Assembly (NCBI GenBank): GCA_963921825.1
Contig: OY997589.1
Coordinates: forward strand, 76,740,523 to 76,804,522
DNA length: 64,000 nucleotides
Direction: 5' to 3'
Origin: Erodium maritimum
Lineage: Eukaryota; Streptophyta; Magnoliopsida; Geraniales; Geraniaceae
Below the pieces are notes generated by a model. That model was not told the origin of the DNA, ran no database searches, and saw nothing but the letters and a program-made list of their open reading frames with translations. Positions 22,257 through 33,741 of this stretch are shown here, piece after piece. Within the stretch, counting starts at the first letter, position 1, and each line of letters starts with the position of its first letter. A program made the translations under genes and the position numbers.

Positions 22257-23084
22257 CCCGAACCGTGACAGACCTGAGTTGGGCCTTTTGGGCCCATTTC
22301 ATTGGATTTCGAGTATTTGGGATGGTTATCTATAATCCAGTCTTTTGGGGTTAATCGGGAATGTTTTCCTATTTACACCAATTGTGAATTACTCTTAATT
22401 CGAGTATTTAATTGTGATCCAAGACTTTGGACCCGAGCTTGACGGAGGAAGAGATCGTTGGATCTCGTGAAGTGACAAGGAGGAAGCTAGCCAGGTCGTC
22501 CGCTGCTAGATTGGATTGCATTTGAGGTAGGGAAGAGTAGTAAATTCCGCTTTTAATTCAAAGAATATTAATAGTATGCATGTAGGATAATAATACCCGG
22601 AAAAGTCTTAGTTTGCATGTAGGATGTGATTGACTAGAATAACCGCTTTCAAATTATGGGAATTGTCGTGCTGTAGAATGGCCATGTCGAGCCTTAGGAT
22701 TACGTGTTGGTTGTGTTTGATTGTGGTTGTTCGTCCTTAAATGTCGATGCATAATTTACTCTTGGTTAAGTTAAGAATCATATCATACTATGTGAATTAT
22801 GATGAATGAAATATGAATGTTTGTTGCGTGATATGATTGATTGGATGAATGAGATGTTAGTGATATGAATGTTGTCTTGTGCTATGATCGGGTGAATGAT
22901 AGACCGATACGGTGTTCTTGGTAAGCTGTGACGATAAGCTGCGTTGGTACGATAAGTTTGGTGTAGTGTGGTTGTGTGGTATTGTGTGTTGTGACTTGTG
23001 CCCTGAGCGACGGGAAGATACCCGACCGAGGTGTGTGCCGGTCCGGTATGCGTGCATTGAGATTTTCCCCGATGTGTGTTCCGG

Positions 23085-23415
23085 GAAGACATCTAGGCCG
23101 ACGGACATTCCGGTATGATGTAGTATTTCACCCCGATGCTGTGTGTCCGGGAAGACATCTAGACCGAGGGACATTCCGGTATGATGTAGTGTTTCACCCT
23201 GATGTTGTGTGTCCGAGAAGACATCTAGACCGATGGACATTCTGGTACGATGTATTTGCTTCACCCCGATGCTGTGTGTCCGGGAAGACATCTAAACCGA
23301 TGGGTATTCCGGTGCGATGTATTTGCTTCACCCCGATGTTGTGTGTCCGGGAAGACATTTAGGCCGAGGGTATATTTCGGTATGATGTATTGATTGAGTA
23401 GTGCGTGGTGATCGG
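23085..23415. repeat. 66 bp tandem repeat in solo LTR B
   Basis: GAAGACATCTAGACCGA recurs at 23085, 23151, 23217, 23284 and 23351, giving five units of 66-67 bp. Each holds an ATTCCGGTATGATGTA block and TTCACCCCGATG. Open frames on both strands across it are repeat artefacts. Confidence 0.92.
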
Positions 23416-23969
23416 ATTCCTGAGTACTCGTCTATTGTTATGTGGTCTTGAGTCTGAGTAACGTCCGCAGTGGTCTTATCAGTATAATGTCTTGTTACTC
23501 GTTTGTCTATTTAATTTGGTACTATTATTGATATTATGTGTTCTTTCGGTTTCTATTCGCGTTTTTAGTTTTTAGTAAGAATTATTGACCTAGTATTTCT
23601 GACAATGGAGCGGGCGTCCTTTTCCTTTACTACTTTTTCCTACTGAGCGTAAGCTCACCCCCTCTGTTTTTACTGTTTTACAGGTTTCGGTGATGAGTAG
23701 GCTTAGAGGACGTCTCAGGGCTCGGGAGCTCATTGAGGGTCCGGGTGGTTATTTGTAGTAGAGACGTACCTTCTTTTTCCGTATTAAACTATGTTTTCAA
23801 TTGTTCGGATTTGAGCGTTTGACTCATGTTATATTTATCGGAGTTGTTATTTTGGAACTAAAATTTGGAGTTGGATTTCGTTTAAAGTTACTTTTATTAT
23901 TGTTTTTATTAGTTTTCCTAGTTTACGTCTCGAGTCCAGTCAAATACGGATTTGGGGCGTGACATTGGC

Positions 23970-24275
23970 GATGTCGTTCCATATACGTTTGGCAGCCAAG
24001 GCTCGAAGGTGGTCATCGGTTTGTCCAGGCAGGCGATCATGCAATTTTTTCATTGTATATTAAATTGAAACAAAGTACCTTGTCCGAGATCCTTTGCCAG
24101 TGGTCCTTGCACTACTTCTTGGACCGCAACGAGGCTGATTCACGGGCGTTTTGGATGTAGTTAGCGTATACATTCGACCAGCACCGATGTTTGGACCCGG
24201 GCGGGAGTGTTGAAGCCACTCAAGGACCAACACAAACTATTCTTCGTGTGGCCATTGGAAGGCTCTTGATTTTCC
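23970..24275 (-). pseudogene. Fragment of Harbinger ORF1-like Myb protein
   Basis: The minus strand from 24274 reads MAGKSRAFQWPHEE, a stop, then VLVLEWLQHSRPGPN. After a frameshift come WSNVYANYIQNA and LRSKKxCKDHWQRISDKV, the SANT/Myb-like trihelix pattern of PIF/Harbinger ORF1 proteins, which help the transposase bind DNA. A tail with DRLPGQTDDHLRALAAKRIW follows in another frame. It aligns in style with the copies at 25.7 and 35.5 kb. Solo LTR B lies directly next to its 3' end. Confidence 0.65.
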
Positions 24276-24900
24276 GGCCATTAGCGGTTTGGTGGAGGAG
24301 AAAAGTTTAGAGAGGTTTTTGGAGTAAGAGAGTAGTTGGTGTATGAATTGGTGAGGATAATTGATGGAGGTGGTGATATTTATAGCCACCAAATCGTTGC
24401 CCCTCCTTAGGAAAATTTGTTCATTTTTCATATGTAGTGCAATTATGTCACACAAACCAAGGAATCTGGAATGAAGAACCGAGTTCAAATGCAATGTCGG
24501 TGAAATGAAATTCAAAGTGTAATTCAACCACATAGTTAAATAACTGATATGAAACGACAATGAAATCGATAAAATAGGGGGGGGGGGGGGAATTAATGTG
24601 AACATAAAACTAAACCGACAATTAATTAAAATTGATTCATTGAACGAAAATAAACGACTACAATTCATTAATTGAAAAACATCAACGGAAAACAGAATTG
24701 ATAAACCACAAGGAGGAACACGGGAACGTCACTTCTGCATCATATGACGCAACATCGCAAGGGTTGCAAAGTAGGCATCAAGCTCAGGGGGTCATGCTCG
24801 ACTCGTCCTTGAAGTCCTTCTATAACCACCGATCGTAGTACTGCTGCTTGGTGGCCATGAGTTGCGGCTTCAATTTATATGCTTTGTATATGTATTGTTT
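24276..24900. other. Harbinger spacer with poly-G run
   Basis: Non-coding. Near 24385 the sequence GGTGATATTTATAGCC resembles the TATA region upstream of the ORF1 copy at 36180. A run of 13 G follows near 24580. No gene is supported. Confidence 0.45.
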
Positions 24901-24906
24901 GGCCTC

Positions 24907-25731
24907 CTAAACAATCTCATTTGCCTCTGATTGTTTCCCTTTCCCTTTTAGCCTTGTAGTTTTGGCAGCCTTCTTACCCATATGTTGTTTGTACCCCGAA
25001 CATTGGCTCATCCCCGTGGTGTGCTCACTGTCATCCCTAGGCGTGTCGTTCCTAGGTGTGTCCTCCCGAGTGCGCGTGCTCGATTCGCTAGATGGTTGGA
25101 ACATCGACGTCAGTGGAATATGTTGTTCAACCTCCTTTGTGTCGGATACAGAAAAGTGCTTTGACGTCCACTACTGCTGGTTTCTGACGAGCCTCCACTA
25201 ACACTTCCACACAAAGGGGTGCCCTTCATTCTTCAAATACATTTCCTCGACCAACACCGTAACTTCATCATCGAACTGGACGCTCTTATGATCCTTCTCA
25301 ATCTGTTCTTTGTACCCTTGGAACTTCATCACTTTAAGGTTCACTTGTGCCCAGTGGTTCTTACACTCCTTCTTGGACCGCGATAGATCATCTAGTCCAC
25401 TCATGTCAGCAACTTCTTTCCTGATTGTGTCCCAATACTTCGCGTTGGTATTCCCATTCCCGTGAATTTTATCATAGGAATTGACTATCCAAGCGCGAAC
25501 AAGATGCTCGTCCTCCTCGACGCTCCATAGACTTCGTATGGCCTTTTTTGGTTGCCCCACGCTCGTTGTAGCTTTTTGTCTTCTCGCCCCTCTGGTAGCA
25601 AGGGGTTTCGATACCACATCGACGTCTTCGGTAACCATGGGACTTTCTTGACTTGTCGGTCTGGAGTTTAGCTCGGGAGGAATTGCTCTTAGGTTGTCGG
25701 GACGTAATCTTCTTTTGCAAGCTCGGTACAC
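24907..25731 (-). pseudogene. Harbinger ORF1-like Myb/SANT protein, two stops
   Basis: From ATG 25731 the frame runs 177 codons to a stop at 25198. Past a second stop it continues in the same frame to 24907. Seen: a Myb-like trihelix (RSLWSVEEDEHLVRAWI, YWDTIRKEV, RSKKECKNHWAQVN), the F-x3-C-W motif interrupted by the two TAG codons, and a Lys-rich end with MGKKAAK. Such proteins pair with DDE_Tnp_4 transposases; no transposase is next to this one. The right end of the element with ACGTGTCGCCAGTA and GCATTGGAGATGCTTTTA is at 25880-26105. Confidence 0.8.
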
Positions 25732-25738
25732 CCTTCAT

Positions 25739-26105
25739 TCTAATTGGACTCCATTGCGGAAAAAAAACAAGTGTAGAGAAAGAATAGATTAGTATTTTAA
25801 GGGAATTGTGTTGGTGTGTGAAAATGTAAGGGTGGTTTGTTGTTTATATAGGGAGAAGGGGAAAAAGAATCTGTCGACGCTGCCACGTGTCGCCAGTAAA
25901 GAGAGAGCCAATGGTCGGCACTGTCTTCGAGGTGCCAACGGCTCCAAATGCTGGCGGTGGATGCCAACGGCTAGTTCAACGATAGCAAACCCTGCCAGCG
26001 TTGAATCGTTGGCTTAACGTCGGTTCCCCGTTAGCACAATAACGTCGGTTCTCCGCCAGCCTTACCGCCGGTTTTACCACCCGCATTGGAGATGCTTTTA
26101 ACAAC
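25739..26105 (-). mobile_element. 5' end of a Harbinger element
   Basis: Upstream of the ORF1 copy are a TATA-like TATATAGG near 25850, CCACGTGTCGCCAGTA at 25884, CCAACGGCT blocks and a terminus with reverse complement TAAAAGCATCTCCAATGCGG. The same order of blocks is found at 36180-36525 and 45530-45765, so three right ends of one family are present. Confidence 0.7.
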
Positions 26106-26322
26106 CCAATAATAATAGATATAAATAAGTCTAGTACTAATATATTTATCAATCATGAATAAACAATCTAAAACAACGCAACAGAAGGTTAAACCGGGAA
26201 AAAAATCTAGCACCTTGATTTTCCAACAACGAAGTTCTAACAGAATTGACAAGTAGAGGTTTAAAACCCAAAATTCTCAACCATAAAGATTTAATAGGTA
26301 AAACTAGAAAAAGTCTTAAACC
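26106..26322. other. Short spacer
   Basis: AT-rich, no supported feature; it separates the Harbinger terminus from the hAT relic. Confidence 0.4.
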
Positions 26323-29249
26323 CAGAGACAAATCCAGAAATTTATCTCAAGGTATGCCGCCGGTAATTATTAAATATCAATAAATAAATCAACGATAACA
26401 AAATATACGACTATTGCATGATAAAATATACTAATATTTTAAATTACAATTAAAATGTAAATATCAAATTTTAGTCCCAATTAAATTGCATTCTCCTTTT
26501 ATTCAGACCTTAAAACGCTTAATGATATCTACGTCATCGATTGTATTAAACACTTCTTTTTCTACAAAATTTACTAAAAAAATCATTAAGGCATGCATTA
26601 GACATTCTATTTCTTAACTCATTCTTCACAAAATTCATACCGGAAAACACTCACTCAACACTTGTAGTAGCCACAGGTAATGACAAAGTTAGCTTGACAA
26701 GCTTGTACACAAATATAAAGGTCTTATGCTTCTTTTCCCGGGCAAGTTTCTTAGAAAGATCGGATATCCCCTTCAAATTAGAAAAGTTACTGTCCATCAT
26801 GACACTCTCAATATAATTCTAAAGTTGACTGGACAACTCCTTATCAGTGAAGTCCTTAAAATCATTTGGATACAATCTCGCTAACCTTACAAGTGAGTTA
26901 GTATCAAAAGCTTCAAATGAAGAACAAGGACTGAAGGATGCAACACAATGCAACAACTTAGTATTATCCGAAGTAAAGCGATCATTCACATATCCATGCC
27001 CTAGAAGAAGCAATCATTTTTTAAATAATGCAAATTTGTCACAAAGGGAGCATGGCGTTTGGATCTATTATCTTTCACATACCTTGCATCCGTCTCGGGC
27101 ACATCAATCTCAATATTACCACAAGTTGATACAACTTGTTTATAAAATCCTTCCCATCCATCACCCCTCATTTGTTGGAACTTTTTCTTAGTGCTTTGAA
27201 CAAGCTCTGTATTATTCACAATATCTTAATCATTCTTTTGTAGTGCTTGAGACAAATCATTTGTCACTGTTAAAACATCAACCATCAAATGCAACATAAA
27301 AACAAAACCAAAAGTTTGCATGTCAAATAACAAACTTTTTATTTCTCGCTTTGAGTGACTATCACTTCTCAATTCTTCAAGCACTTCAATAATAGGAGTA
27401 AACAAATCAACCAACCTGAAAAGAGTCCGAAAGTGAGATCCCCAACGTGTATCACCCCTTCTAACAATAGATAATTCTTGACTCAACCCATTACCAATTT
27501 CCACCAAATCCACTTTTTCAAGATTTCTCACCATTGAAACAAGGGTCAATTGAAGTTGGTGAGTAAAATAGTGCACATAGTAGGCTTGTGGAGTTTTCTT
27601 CTGTATCAAAGTTTTCAAACCTCCAAATTGACCTCGCATATTACTTTATCCATCATACCCTTGACCTCGAATTTTGGATATACGCAAACCAAATCCGGAC
27701 AACAAAGTTTCAAGAGATAATTTCAGAGCTATTGCACTTGTGTCTCTAACATGAGAAATACCGATAAGTTTTTCTACGACAAACCATTTATCATCAACAA
27801 AGCGCACAACAACAACCATTTTTCTTTACCAGAACAATTAACTGATTCATCGACAAGTATACAACAAATATCATCTCAAATTTGTTTAACAATCTTCTCA
27901 ACAGTTTCAACGACATATGCATTTACAAGATCTTTTTGAATACTCGGAGAAGTCATCTTACAATTTCCTCTACCATTTTTTCTGCCAAAGGTATTTTCTC
28001 ACTGTTTCTCTCTAAAACTTCTACAAACTCAAGAAAATGTCCCTTATAAGAAAAAAAAAATCCATTCATCATGTGCCCTAAAGGACATTCAACCTCTAAT
28101 AAGATACTTGACCGCTTCAAGTGATGCTTTCAAACGAACAAAATAATCTTCTTCTGATTTGGCAGAATATTTTGAATAAGAAGACTCAATACTCTAGTTT
28201 TTCTTCAAAAGATCATCACAATAGCTTACACATTTTTTATACTATTGGTAATTTCACCAACATGTTTACTCAACTTCTGCTTCAGATGCCAAAATTTTAA
28301 ACCTTTCTTCACAAATGTCGATTCCTTACCACCATTGTAAAACAAGTAGCAAGGCAAACAAAATAGAATATCATTTTCGATACTATATTCTAACCAATCA
28401 AATTCATCAAACCAATATTTTGAAACGAACTTCTCCTTTCCCCAATAACTATAATTGGATACTTAGTTAAAATTGGTTGATATAGACCATTTAGAAGGTA
28501 AGCTCTTCTCACCTCACCTTGATCATTTGATGATAATTAATTATTTGAGTTTTTTTCGCAAGATCAGACTCTCAATATTTCCCATTCTTAAAGCTCCCAT
28601 TTGGTGATTGTGGTGGTGGTTTGGATTGTCTTTCACTCAGAATTGGAGAAGTATGTTCACGAGTCTTTTAAATTGTTGAAATTGGCTCCTTTAATCTCGG
28701 TGTTGGTGCGAAAAACTCCCTCATCCTAAAATTGTGTATATTATTAGCATGATAGTCATGAAAAATAATACACTAAATATACAAAAATTAAAGTAAGATA
28801 TGTTAACACTGTTAAAAATACTGATTCACTATTTTAACGATTAACTGGTTACTCAATTAAATTATTTACTAATTGGTTTTGAAATTCATAAAACCTAAGC
28901 ATACTTATATTAACAATATTAATTTTCTGTTACAAACATTCAAGCATAATTATATTAGGGCGGCGAAAAAGTTTTTGTTTGCGTGACTTGTATAGGAAGA
29001 AATTGAAAGGTTTGTTATTTTTTAAGATCTTTTAATTGGTGCAATTTTTTAAGACCTAAGATTTTATTAAAGGCCCAAAAGTAATAATGAAGGCCAGTAA
29101 GAATAATAAAAAATTCAGGCAAGGGTATGCCAACTCCAAAACTTGAGCCTGAGTTGTATGGAAAAATATGAAAGCACTTATCATCAGACCAAATTATATT
29201 ATGTTTAGGGTATGCCATGAAATACCCTAAACCCCTTTGTTTCCGCCTG
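26323..29249 (-). mobile_element. hAT transposon relic with both ends
   Basis: The left end CAGAGACAAATCCAGAAATT, followed by AAGGTATGCC, matches the reverse complement of the right ends of the MITEs at 41234-41513 and 45068-45327. The right end (GGGTATGCCATGAAATACCC, then TTTCCGCCTG at 29249) matches their left ends. Between them is a decayed hAT transposase on the minus strand. This appears to be the source type for those MITEs. No matching 8 bp duplication is seen. Confidence 0.82.
26530..28735 (-). pseudogene. hAT transposase pseudogene (TTF zinc finger/DUF4371 type)
   Basis: Reading the minus strand from about 28722 (MREFFAPTPRLKEP) the order is that of plant TTF-type zinc-finger/hAT-dimerisation proteins. 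A Cys-rich segment with FCLPCYLFYNGG lies near 28350. ILVDESVNCSGKEKW lies near 27850 and MRGQFGGLKTLI with YYVHYFTHQLQLTLVSM at 27639-27540. GDTRWGSHFRTLF lies near 27450. The C-terminal dimerisation motif LTLSLPVATTSVE lies near 26690, with ELRNRMSNACLND after it. Many stops and frameshifts break it. The family catalyses cut-and-paste transposition; this copy cannot. Confidence 0.88.
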
Positions 29250-29533
29250 ACCATGAAGCCCCAAAACAAAGGATTTCAGTCCACCAGTAATCCCTTGAAG
29301 TCGACAACACCAAACAACAACCTAAAACCGAACCAACAACTGACCTTGACGCTGAAAATCCCAAATCGACTGAAATTTGAAGAGAGAACCATGTCTCGTC
29401 AACCCCTCATAACAGAACAATAGGAGGTCACCGACATACCGAAGGCCAAAACCGTTAAATGGAAAAGACATGTTCAGTAGTAAAACCACCACCGGAACTC
29501 TGTAACTCCTATATGCCGAAGCCACCTTATTCT
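29250..29533. other. Spacer between hAT relic and CACTA end
   Basis: An open frame of 68 codons (plus) has no recognisable motif. Base composition is less AT-rich than the neighbours. Nothing firm can be called. Confidence 0.3.
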
Positions 29534-29960
29534 CACTACTACGGAATCAACCTTAGTCAACAAATTTTATTTGTTTCCTATGCACTGTTATCCGCCGGTA
29601 CAACAGCTTAATGACGAATACAAACGTCGGGTAAGTTTCGTCGCGAAGTAGCGTAGGCTAAGTATTTTTCTGATGTTCGGAATTATCTGTCGATTATAAA
29701 TTAATTCCACCCACATATAGTATCCGTAGGTGAACAAGTTCACCTGTCTGACATATACTATATGTTGGTGAACATATTCACAATTCCAACGAATTTGTTC
29801 TGTTGCTGAACTTGTTCACCTATCCGACATACAGTTTTCTTTGGCGAACTTGTTCACCAACCCGACAAAAAATAGTATTTGTTTGCGAACATATTCACTT
29901 TTTCGACGGATACTACGCGTTGGTGAACAACTTAACCAAACTGACGAATGATATCTGTTG
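29534..29960 (+). mobile_element. CACTA transposon end with subterminal repeats
   Basis: CACTACTACGGAATCAACC at 29534 is a plausible CACTA (En/Spm) terminus. It is followed by six units of about 38 bp from 29727 to 29957, each with GGTGAAC, a spacer and GTTCAC or ATTCAC, forming palindromes such as GGTGAACAAGTTCACC. Subterminal repeats of this kind bind the TnpA-type protein in CACTA elements. No opposite end or transposase is found. Confidence 0.65.
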
Positions 29961-31149
29961 CCTAAGGTGTTTCCTCAGCTCCAGATAGAATTCGTATTTG
30001 AAGGTTTTTGTTGTGAGTAGTTCACAGACGGTTGTATCTACCGGCCAAGTTTTGTCCCAGATTAAAAAAATATTTGAAAATCCCGCACCAAACGTGCATT
30101 TCACCTACATATAGAACATGTGATGTAATCCAACAACCGATGAACCCACAAGCAGTCAAATTCTTTTTTACATACAAACAATCCGTTATTTTGTTCAACA
30201 GTATAACCCACATTTAGTCAAGTTAGACAAACCACAATATGACAAAGTTTGGAGCAAACATTGAGGAAGTACAAACATTACGATGGGGGGAGGGGTGGAC
30301 GGTGGGAAAGTGGATAACTAGGCACCTGATGATTGAGAGCACATCTATGAGTCAAATCATGCCTTCATCATCTCAGCTCGAGTGGTTTGTAAGAAAACTC
30401 TAACTTCTTGTGGTTTTAGTCCTCCATTTTCTTGCTTAAAGCTTCTTCCCTTTGTAGATGTTGCTCCTCTAATATATGACTGCTGCTAAGTGAGGCAAAC
30501 CTTTGAATCTTACAGCTCCTCTAATGAATTTCAAGACCTCATGCTGAAGCAAGCACCACCATCCATATTCTCCCTCACCGACTGACCGGGTGCGCAATAG
30601 TCATAATGCCAGATTCAGGGTCGGGCCTTTAATGAACATGGATGCTTGGAGGGTGGCTAAGAAGATATGAGATCTCAATAGATCCATAGAAGAAAGGTAG
30701 TAAAGAGGCACGCGATAGAGACGATGCAAGAGGCGGCGACTCTGGTGGTAGAAAAGGAGGTGACGATGACGATTCTGGTGGCAGCGGAGGTGGTGATGGT
30801 GCTTGATCGTGAGAGATGGTGAGAGAGGGCGGCATTGCTGGTAGCAATAGAGGTGTGACGGTGGTGGATGCGGTGGCTATGGTGGCAGAGGAGGAGGTGC
30901 CAGTGGAAACGTTGGTGGTAGATGAGGAGGTGGTGGTGCTAGATCGTGAGCGATGACGGGGGAGTGTGGCGACAATGGTGATGTTGGAGGCGATGACGAC
31001 CGTAGGGGTGCGTTGGAGACAACACCAGGGAGGAGACACACCATATGGTGAGAAACCCGTCTGGACGAGGAGACGAGACGAAGCTTGAGAGAGACAATAG
31101 TAATACCGACAAGATTACACATAACGATTACGAGATCGGGTTGCAACTC
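29961..31149. other. Gene-free stretch with low-complexity tract
   Basis: 29961-30628 shows no feature. From 30680 to 31110 the plus strand is a GGTGG/GATGACG-rich low-complexity tract. Its reverse frames give Ser/Pro/Thr-rich open frames without a domain, which I do not accept as genes. Confidence 0.4.
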
Positions 31150-31697
31150 AACATCTTTATACTAGTCACTACAACTTTTAGAGAGATCTTTAGTTCTCTC
31201 AAACCTTAACGTTTTACATGACTGAGCATTATAAAATTCCACTTATCAGAATATCAAATTTTGAAATACAAATTTTTAAAATTTCCAAAATCGTATGGTA
31301 GCGAGAGATTTAGTAGCCATGAACAGTAACATGTTGAATCTCATGAAAGGTTCACGGATCTCATCATGGTTACCTACAACTTGTCATGAAACTTAAAAAT
31401 AGAAATTTTGAGACTTAATTAGTAACAACCTAAAGTTTCAATCAAACGGGACCCACAAAAAGTCAAAACTAAAATTTTCTCCCCAAGAATCAGATCACCG
31501 CAAATCATACCAACAACACTTCAAAAAACCAAATAAAACCACAGACAATATCGCCCCCATGATGCTACCGTGGACCTCGACACACCCTATATTTTAAACC
31601 CACCGCTCTCTGTATAAAACCCCAACACAGTCACACACACATATCCTCCACCGTCCTCTCAGCAACACTAGCACGGTTCAGTTTCTGGGTTCGTTCC
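31150..31697 (+). promoter_or_regulatory. Upstream region of the NPH3-family gene
   Basis: TATAAAA at 31613-31619 stands 79 bp before the start codon, followed by a CA-rich leader (CACAGTCACACACACATATC). This is a good core-promoter candidate for the gene beginning at 31698. The preceding 400 bp are AT-rich without clear motifs. Confidence 0.6.
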
Positions 31698-33741
31698 ATG
31701 TCAAGCTCTCGTCATCTTCAAATCCACATCAACGGTCAAGAAACATTCTTCTCCGACGAGGTACATAAATCGATTCAGATCTCGAAACCCCAATTCATGT
31801 TCTTCGTTTTCCTTTAACCCCAATCCCATGAATCGCAGAATGTGGTGGCTTCATATTCAGGAGCAATGAAGAAGATGATCAAGAGATCAAAGAGAAGGAC
31901 CCAGATGGAGAAATCGGGAATCGAGCTCAATTCCTTCCCCGGAGGCCCAGATGGGTTCGAGCTGGTCTCAAGGTTCTGCCACAACAATGGAAGAATCAAG
32001 ATCACGATCTCGAATGTCCCTCTCCTCCATTGCTGTGCTCTGTTTCTCGACATGACAGAGAAGGTCACCCCCTGCAATCTCTTGCAGCAGACGGAGGAGT
32101 TTCTCGAAGGAATGTTCTATTGGTCTTTCAGCGACATGATTGTGAGCTTGAAGAGCTGTGAATCGTTCTTTGAGTACGCAGATTCGTCGACTGGTATCGT
32201 CCAGAAGCTGATTTCTTCGATTTTAGCGAAAATCGATCAGAAATCAGACATGGGTTCTGTTGGTAATTCCTCTTCCTCGTCTTCTTCTTCCTCGGAAACC
32301 CATGAATCGATCAAGTCTGGTTCTTCCAGAAATTCCTGGTGGTTCAGTGAATTTACCGTTTTGCCACCAATCATCATCGAGAAGGTCGTTCAGACAATGA
32401 TGGGTTATAACAACGATATGGTCGTCACAAGGTTTCTTCTCCATTACCTCAAAACTGCGAATTCGAGCTCTTCAAGGTGTAGCTATGGCGGTCTCGCTGA
32501 CACGGCCGCTAAAGGAGTGATCTTTATGGGCACAACCACATTCTCTTGCAGAAATCTTTTCTGGGTTTTACGGGTTCTGTCCGGGTCGGGTCTGAGCAGA
32601 GGTTGCAGAGATGGGTTGGAGAGGCTCATCGGTGGGGTTCTTGATCGAGCTACACTCGATGACCTTCTGGTCTCCGGACATGACAGAGACGGAGGTGTGT
32701 ACGATGTTGATCTCGTCTCGAGACTGTTAAGGTTGTTTGTTCGAAGCGATGGAGCTTCACCTGAGAAGATGAAGAAAGTTGGGAGATTGATTGATAAGTA
32801 CTTGGGTGAGATCGCACCTGATCAAAACCTCAGGATCTCCAAGTTCCTTGGTGTCGCCGAGAGCTTACCTGATTCTTCCCGAAACTGCTTCGATGGTGTC
32901 TACAGAGCCGTTGACATCTACCTCGAGGTAAACCTCACATACCCTTTTTTCCACATTCATTAGTCATTGTTCGTGGATCTGGTTGGTTTACATACAAAAA
33001 GTTACCCTAAAGTATCGGTCACATGCATTTAGTTAGCCTAAAGTATTAATCACTATTGATCACGGATTAGACAAATACCACTTTTTGATACTTTTCAATT
33101 CATAAAGACATGTAAATGATTCGTGGCTCATTTATAAAGTCACGAATGACATGTGATCAAAGTTTAGGATACCTTATTTGACATTTTGAATAGTTTACTG
33201 TTGTGACTAATACTTTAGGATATGTTTCGATATTTAACGTACCCTTTAAAGTTTCCACATCTATTTTTTGATAAAAAAAAACAGTCTAAAAACTCTCCAC
33301 ACTGCCTAAACATAACAAATTTGTAGGAAAATGTGATTACATTACAATTCATGCTTAAAATGTTTATTGCAGTCACATCCGAGTATTTCATCCGAGGAGA
33401 GATCAAGACTATGTAGATGTCTTAACTACGAGAAGCTAACACTAGTAGCATGCAAGGACCTCGCGAAGAACCCTAGGATCCCACCGAGAGTTGCTGTTCA
33501 AGCACTCATGTCCCAACGATCGAGCTCACCCTCAGAAGAGACAGTGCTTGCTGTTGCTAAGAGTCCGAAGAGCAACGAGTCTCAGATCGATTCGGACGAA
33601 AACGAAGACATGAGACTGAACCTGCAGAGAATGCAGTGGAGGGTCAAGCAATTGGAGAAAGCTTGTAGAGACATGAAGGGTCGGATGTCGAAAACGGTGG
33701 CATCTCCTTCACCTAGGAGAGCTTTGCCGAGGCTCTGCTGA
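31698..33741 (+). CDS. BTB/POZ and NPH3 domain-containing protein
   Basis: Three exons (31698-31760, 31839-32927, 33373-33741) join in frame with GT-AG borders into 506 codons. Residues 6-105 form a BTB fold ([32 protein letters not shown]) that binds CUL3. A nine-Ser run lies near residue 165. The NPH3 domain follows ([38 protein letters not shown], then YRAVDIYLE at the exon 2/3 junction and [20 protein letters not shown]). A C-terminal helix ([18 protein letters not shown]) is likely coiled coil. The family supplies substrate adaptors of CUL3 ubiquitin ligases, some in phototropin signalling. Its style is closest to the At1g50280/At3g22104 group. The substrate is unknown. No defect is seen. 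Confidence 0.95.
32997..33250. mobile_element. Foldback MITE-like insert in NPH3 intron 2
   Basis: CCCTAAAGTATCGGTCACAT near 33005 is mirrored by GTGACTAATACTTTAGGATA near 33205, and an internal inverted pair (ATTCGTGGCTC / TCACGAATGACATG) lies between. Similar TTAAGTATTGGTCACACG sequence occurs at 62240. Borders are not fixed. Confidence 0.55.

Larger units (their letters stand above)
21237..23964 (+). mobile_element. Solo LTR B (related Ty3 family)
   Basis: The 2728 bp sequence ends GGATTTGGGGCGTGACA like solo LTR A. It is flanked by TTGGC on both sides (21232-21236 and 23965-23969), a 5 bp target duplication. The first bases read TATAAGAACCGCCTCCGG where LTR A has TGTAAGACCCGCTTCCGG, so the 5' TG has become TA. 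It carries the 35 bp palindrome array (22138-22256), a 66 bp tandem repeat (23085-23400) and CTACTGAGCGTAAGCTCACCCC at about 23641. It contains no genes. It inserted into Harbinger sequence or next to it. Confidence 0.93.

Noticed and set aside
22857..23362. Overlapping frames of 128 and 144 codons on opposite strands
   Set aside because: Both are translations of the 66 bp tandem repeat in a solo LTR.
23085..23415. CRISPR-like regular array
   Set aside because: Adjacent near-identical 66 bp units without unique spacers, inside a plant LTR.
30629..31146. Ser/Pro/Thr-rich minus frames
   Set aside because: Low-complexity translation of a GGTGG-rich tract; no start context, domain or conservation visible.
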